From contig CAMHJX010000001.1 in assembly GCA_946185535.1 (NCBI GenBank), positions 62,001 to 126,000 on the forward strand: 64,000 bases of DNA. Direction: 5' to 3'. Made by a program: the position numbers and the translations under genes. This document shows, one piece after another, positions 61,393 through 64,000 of this stretch. The notes under the pieces were generated by a model, which saw only the letters and a program-made list of their open reading frames with translations, was not told the origin of the DNA and did not search any database. The stretch's first letter is position 1; each line of letters begins with the position of its first letter. The stretch comes from an uncultured Bacteroidales bacterium (GTDB lineage Bacteria; Bacteroidota; Bacteroidia; Bacteroidales; F082).

Positions 61393-62574
61393 TCAATATC
61401 TACCAGAAAAAAGTGCTTCCATGGAATAGCCTACACTAATCATGTGCATGGTACCAAACCCTTTCGTACCATTACAAGGCGAAATACCAAACATATAATT
61501 GATATTCAGCGACTCATATCCATTCAGACTAGTCCTGAACCTAAAATCGAAACTGCATCCACCACAATAGGAAAGCACGTTGTAATCCAAGTCGGAAAAA
61601 TCAAGTCTATCAGGAACAGTTGGATGCCTAAACAACAAACCACCTACACCAATATAAGGTTTCATCCTAAACTTTTCTTTTTGGACCAAATAATACCCGA
61701 ACGAGCCTTTGGGCATAAAGGCAGTAACAGTTCCGCCTTTTTCAAAAAGCCCGTTGTTCCCCGCCATGTCTCGGTTTGTCCATGTCGGCATAAAGTTGAT
61801 ACCTGCTGTCAGCGCGAACCTGTTATAAGACCCTACAAGTTCGAATCCGAACGCGCCGAAACCTTTATACGAATCAGCCAAATCACCGGCAAACCAACCT
61901 CCACCCAAAGAAGCCACAAAGCCAATTGACCACACATTCCTATGGCGGAAACTTGGAGCAATCATTGTACTGTTAGGCAGCGATTCCATCATAAGTTTAT
62001 TTTCAATAAACCATTTGTATCTTGAATCTGGATTCACTGCAAGGTGTGCGACAGCATGGTTATGCATCTCGGAAGTCATCATTCTTCCTGCTCCATTTTC
62101 AAGCCAATCAAGAGTCATACGTAACACATTCATCGTTTCAATGTCAATCGTAGAAGACTTTAATCGATTGTTCAATTCTGACTTGTTCTCTTTCAATGCC
62201 TTATTCAGCACATCATCCAATCCATCTATACTCCCCCGAACACCTCTCAAAAAATAATTGTCATTATTGACTGCAGCGATGTCGTTACCCAAAGCCTCAA
62301 ATTCATTGGTCAAAAACATAATTGACCACAACTCTGAACGCGAAAAAGGATTGGTATTCTCTTCTTTCAAAGTCAACGCATAATCCTTTGCATCCTTAAC
62401 TTTGGCGAAATCACCAGCTACAACCTTATCCTTGATGTAATCACGTGCTTTCACCATCAACTCCCTATTCGACTGATAATTGGCTATTTCATCCTCAATC
62501 TGCGCGAAGGCCGAGAAGGCGGTCGACAGGAGGAGAGTTAGTATTAAGATTATTCGTTTCATAAGGATATTCAT
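61393..62574 (-). CDS. Outer-membrane beta-barrel-like protein of unknown function
   Basis: The 393-residue protein (alternative ATG at 62562) has a signal peptide ending at FSAFAQ, a helical N-terminal domain (about 25-190) rich in charged residues, and a C-terminal half with alternating aromatic strands (FVASLGGGWFAGDLADS, FGAFGFELVGSYNRFALTAG, MKPYIGVGGLLFR, YSMEALFSGRY). These suggest an outer-membrane barrel ending in an aromatic-rich strand. I do not recognise a family. It is encoded 27 bases upstream of the GH57 gene on the same strand, which is surprising among cytoplasmic glycogen enzymes, and may only share the transcript. Confidence 0.7.
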   Translation of the reverse strand: MNILMKRIILILTLLLSTAFSAFAQIEDEIANYQSNRELMVKARDYIKDKVVAGDFAKVKDAKDYALTLKEENTNPFSRSELWSIMFLTNEFEALGNDIAAVNNDNYFLRGVRGSIDGLDDVLNKALKENKSELNNRLKSSTIDIETMNVLRMTLDWLENGAGRMMTSEMHNHAVAHLAVNPDSRYKWFIENKLMMESLPNSTMIAPSFRHRNVWSIGFVASLGGGWFAGDLADSYKGFGAFGFELVGSYNRFALTAGINFMPTWTNRDMAGNNGLFEKGGTVTAFMPKGSFGYYLVQKEKFRMKPYIGVGGLLFRHPTVPDRLDFSDLDYNVLSYCGGCSFDFRFRTSLNGYESLNINYMFGISPCNGTKGFGTMHMISVGYSMEALFSGRY

Positions 62575-62615
62575 TTTATAAAAACTGACTGGGAAACACT
62601 AACCTAACGCTACTT

Positions 62616-62703
62616 CCGTCATGGCGGAGCTGCATCCGCCATCTCCTGCGCGGGAGAGAGTCCCTTTCGCATAGGAGATTGCGGGTCAAGCCCGCAATGA
62701 CGG
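62616..62703. repeat. 88-base inverted-repeat element with self-complementary arms
   Basis: The two 31-base arms (62616-62647 and 62673-62703, ends CCGTCAT and ATGACGG) pair with few mismatches. Each arm is itself a hairpin (GGCGGA/TCCGCC left, TGCGGG/CCCGCA right), and the centre holds CTCCTGCGCGGGAG. It lies between the GT4 gene stop and the beta-barrel gene on the minus strand. The right arm resembles the TTGCGGGCTTGACCCGCAA dispersed repeat known from many genomes. Confidence 0.8.
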
Positions 62704-62738
62704 TTAAAGACTCAGTCTTGTGTTTCATAGCACTGATA

Positions 62739-64000
62739 TTATACCACCGACTCATAAACTGCTTTGATCTTCTTCGCGGCCAGTTCCCATTTAAGGCTAT
62801 CCACTTCGTCCTTGCCTTCGTCCTTGAAGCAGTCGGCCAAGGGCTTGTAGTGGCAGAGGCCATAGATGGCGTCGGCCAAGCCGTTGATGTCCCAGAAGTC
62901 GACCTTCAAGGCGTGCTTCACCACCTCCGAAACGCCCGACTGCTTGCTGATGACCACAGGCACGTTGAGACGCATGGCCTCCAACGGCACGATGCCGAAC
63001 GGCTCGGAGATGGACGGCATGACGAATACATCGGTCATGGCGAACATTTGGTCAACGGCCTCTCCCTTCAGGAAACCCGTGAAGTGGAAGTGACTGCCCA
63101 TGCCGAGTTGAGCCACACGGCGGATCATCTTCTCCAGCATGTCGCCCGTGCCCGCCATCACGAAATGGATGCTCGGGTCGACTTGATGGATCTTGTATGC
63201 CGCCTCGATGAAATATTCCGGTCCTTTCTGGTAGGTAATTCTGCCGAGGAAGGTCACCACCTTGGCATCCAAGCCACTGCGCTCGTACTCCGACTTGGGC
63301 TTGTCGTTAGGCTCGACGGCGTTGTGCACCGTGACGACCTTGTTCGGGTCGATACCGTATTTCTCAATGACGATGTTGCGCGTCAGGTTGCTCACCGTGA
63401 TCACGCGGTCGGCGGCTTCCATGCCACGTCGCTCGATGGCGTAAACATCCGTGTTGATGTTCTCGCCCGAGCGGTCAAACTCGGTGGCATGCATGTGGAC
63501 CACAAGCGGCTTGCCCGTGGTCTCCTTGGCGGCGATGCCTGCCGAATAGGTCAGCCAATCGTGGGCGTGGATGACGTCGAAGTCGTATTTCGTGGCCAAC
63601 GACGAGCCAATCAAGGCGTAGCGTGCCACCTCCTCCATCAGGTTCATGCCATATTTGCCCGAAAACTGGTAGTTGCGCGCAAACACCGAGCCGCTGCGGT
63701 TGAAGTTCTCCACCACATGACGGTCGTATTCCAGCACGTTGGCGAACTCCTCCGGCCCGACATACGGGATAATGTTGGACCCGATTTCCATGTATTGCAC
63801 ACGCTCCCAATAACTTCTGTCGGCCTCATGGTCGATGTCGATGGTCACGTCGCTGGCGTTGAGCAGACGGACGTTGCTTTCGTCCTCGTCGCCATAGGCA
63901 CGAGGCACCACAAACAGCACCTCAACACCGTTTTTGGCCAGGCCTTTGGTCATGCCGTAGCAAGCCGTTCCGAGGCCGCCAGTGATATGCGGGGGAAACT
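62739..64000 (-). CDS. GT4 glycogen-synthase-like glycosyltransferase, N-terminus cut by window
   Basis: The frame is open to the window end, so 419 codons are visible. The first visible residues FPPHITGGLGTACYGMTKGL are the Gly-rich donor/acceptor loop of GT4-type starch or glycogen synthase-like enzymes. Further motifs are HAHDWLTY near 145, FLGRITYQKGPEYFIEAA near 250 and VFVMPSISEPFGIVPLEAM near 325, the last holding the conserved EX7E nucleotide-sugar contact. It probably makes alpha-glucan from a nucleotide-glucose donor. It is upstream of the beta-barrel, GH57 and synthase/phosphorylase genes on the same strand, completing a glycogen cluster. The start codon lies outside the window. 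Confidence 0.88.
   Translation of the reverse strand, partial: FPPHITGGLGTACYGMTKGLAKNGVEVLFVVPRAYGDEDESNVRLLNASDVTIDIDHEADRSYWERVQYMEIGSNIIPYVGPEEFANVLEYDRHVVENFNRSGSVFARNYQFSGKYGMNLMEEVARYALIGSSLATKYDFDVIHAHDWLTYSAGIAAKETTGKPLVVHMHATEFDRSGENINTDVYAIERRGMEAADRVITVSNLTRNIVIEKYGIDPNKVVTVHNAVEPNDKPKSEYERSGLDAKVVTFLGRITYQKGPEYFIEAAYKIHQVDPSIHFVMAGTGDMLEKMIRRVAQLGMGSHFHFTGFLKGEAVDQMFAMTDVFVMPSISEPFGIVPLEAMRLNVPVVISKQSGVSEVVKHALKVDFWDINGLADAIYGLCHYKPLADCFKDEGKDEVDSLKWELAAKKIKAVYESVV

Overview
The window reads as chromosome of a member of the Bacteroidota, most likely an uncultured Bacteroidales. The evidence is: promoters of the Bacteroidota type (TTG, about 19 bases, then TAnnTTTG); several very large secreted proteins ending in a type IX secretion (T9SS) C-terminal sorting domain; an Rnf operon in the order B-C-D-G-E-A; a eukaryote-type glycogen synthase fused to a short alpha-glucan phosphorylase; and a radical SAM/small lipoprotein pair of a kind known from this phylum. 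I see no rRNA, tRNA, CRISPR array, transposase or phage gene. Coding density is high and no gene-free stretch exceeds 300 bases.

Region 1 (1-10101) is surface-polymer biosynthesis: the end of a YfhO-like membrane protein, a family 2 glycosyltransferase, then a four-gene minus-strand operon (LicD, TagD-like cytidylyltransferase, asparagine-synthase-like PP-loop protein, CDP-glycerol glycerophosphotransferase). A divergent gene encodes an unusual short-chain dehydrogenase/cytidylyltransferase fusion, followed by a flippase and a YihY/BrkB protein. Together they suggest attachment of polyol-phosphate or a similar phospho-substituent to a surface glycan. Region 2 (10160-15940) is an RseC-like gene followed by rnfBCDGEA, a membrane complex coupling ferredoxin and NAD to an ion gradient.

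Region 3 (16180-30736) is a run of T9SS cargo: a gingipain-like C25 peptidase, two paralogous PKD-containing proteins, a lipoprotein, a beta-barrel protein, and an IgGFc-binding-domain protein. Three of these share the same module just before the sorting domain. Region 4 (30835-36983) holds a GIN-domain lipoprotein, a NatAB-like ABC exporter, and a second ABC operon with two tandem paralogous membrane proteins and a GntR/YtrA regulator. Region 5 (37021-38468) is the radical SAM/lipoprotein operon with a full-consensus promoter. Region 6 (38491-45522) holds a secreted CotH-like protein with two membrane proteins, an ADP-forming acyl-CoA synthetase, a Nudix hydrolase, and an SPFH/NfeD pair.

Region 7 (45590-55492) is a single 3300-residue HagA-like adhesin gene with an internal near-identical duplication. 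Region 8 (55761-64000) is glycogen metabolism: synthase/phosphorylase fusion, GH57 enzyme, a beta-barrel protein, and a GT4 glycogen-synthase-like gene cut by the window end.

The most unexpected non-coding content is a set of nested inverted repeats. Two copies of one 132-135 base element (37021-37155 and 60033-60164) each begin one base after a stop codon on the minus strand. Other elements of similar architecture lie at 33986-34083, 62616-62703, 12973-13046 and 15947-16050, and a short palindrome family occurs at 41361 and 44045.
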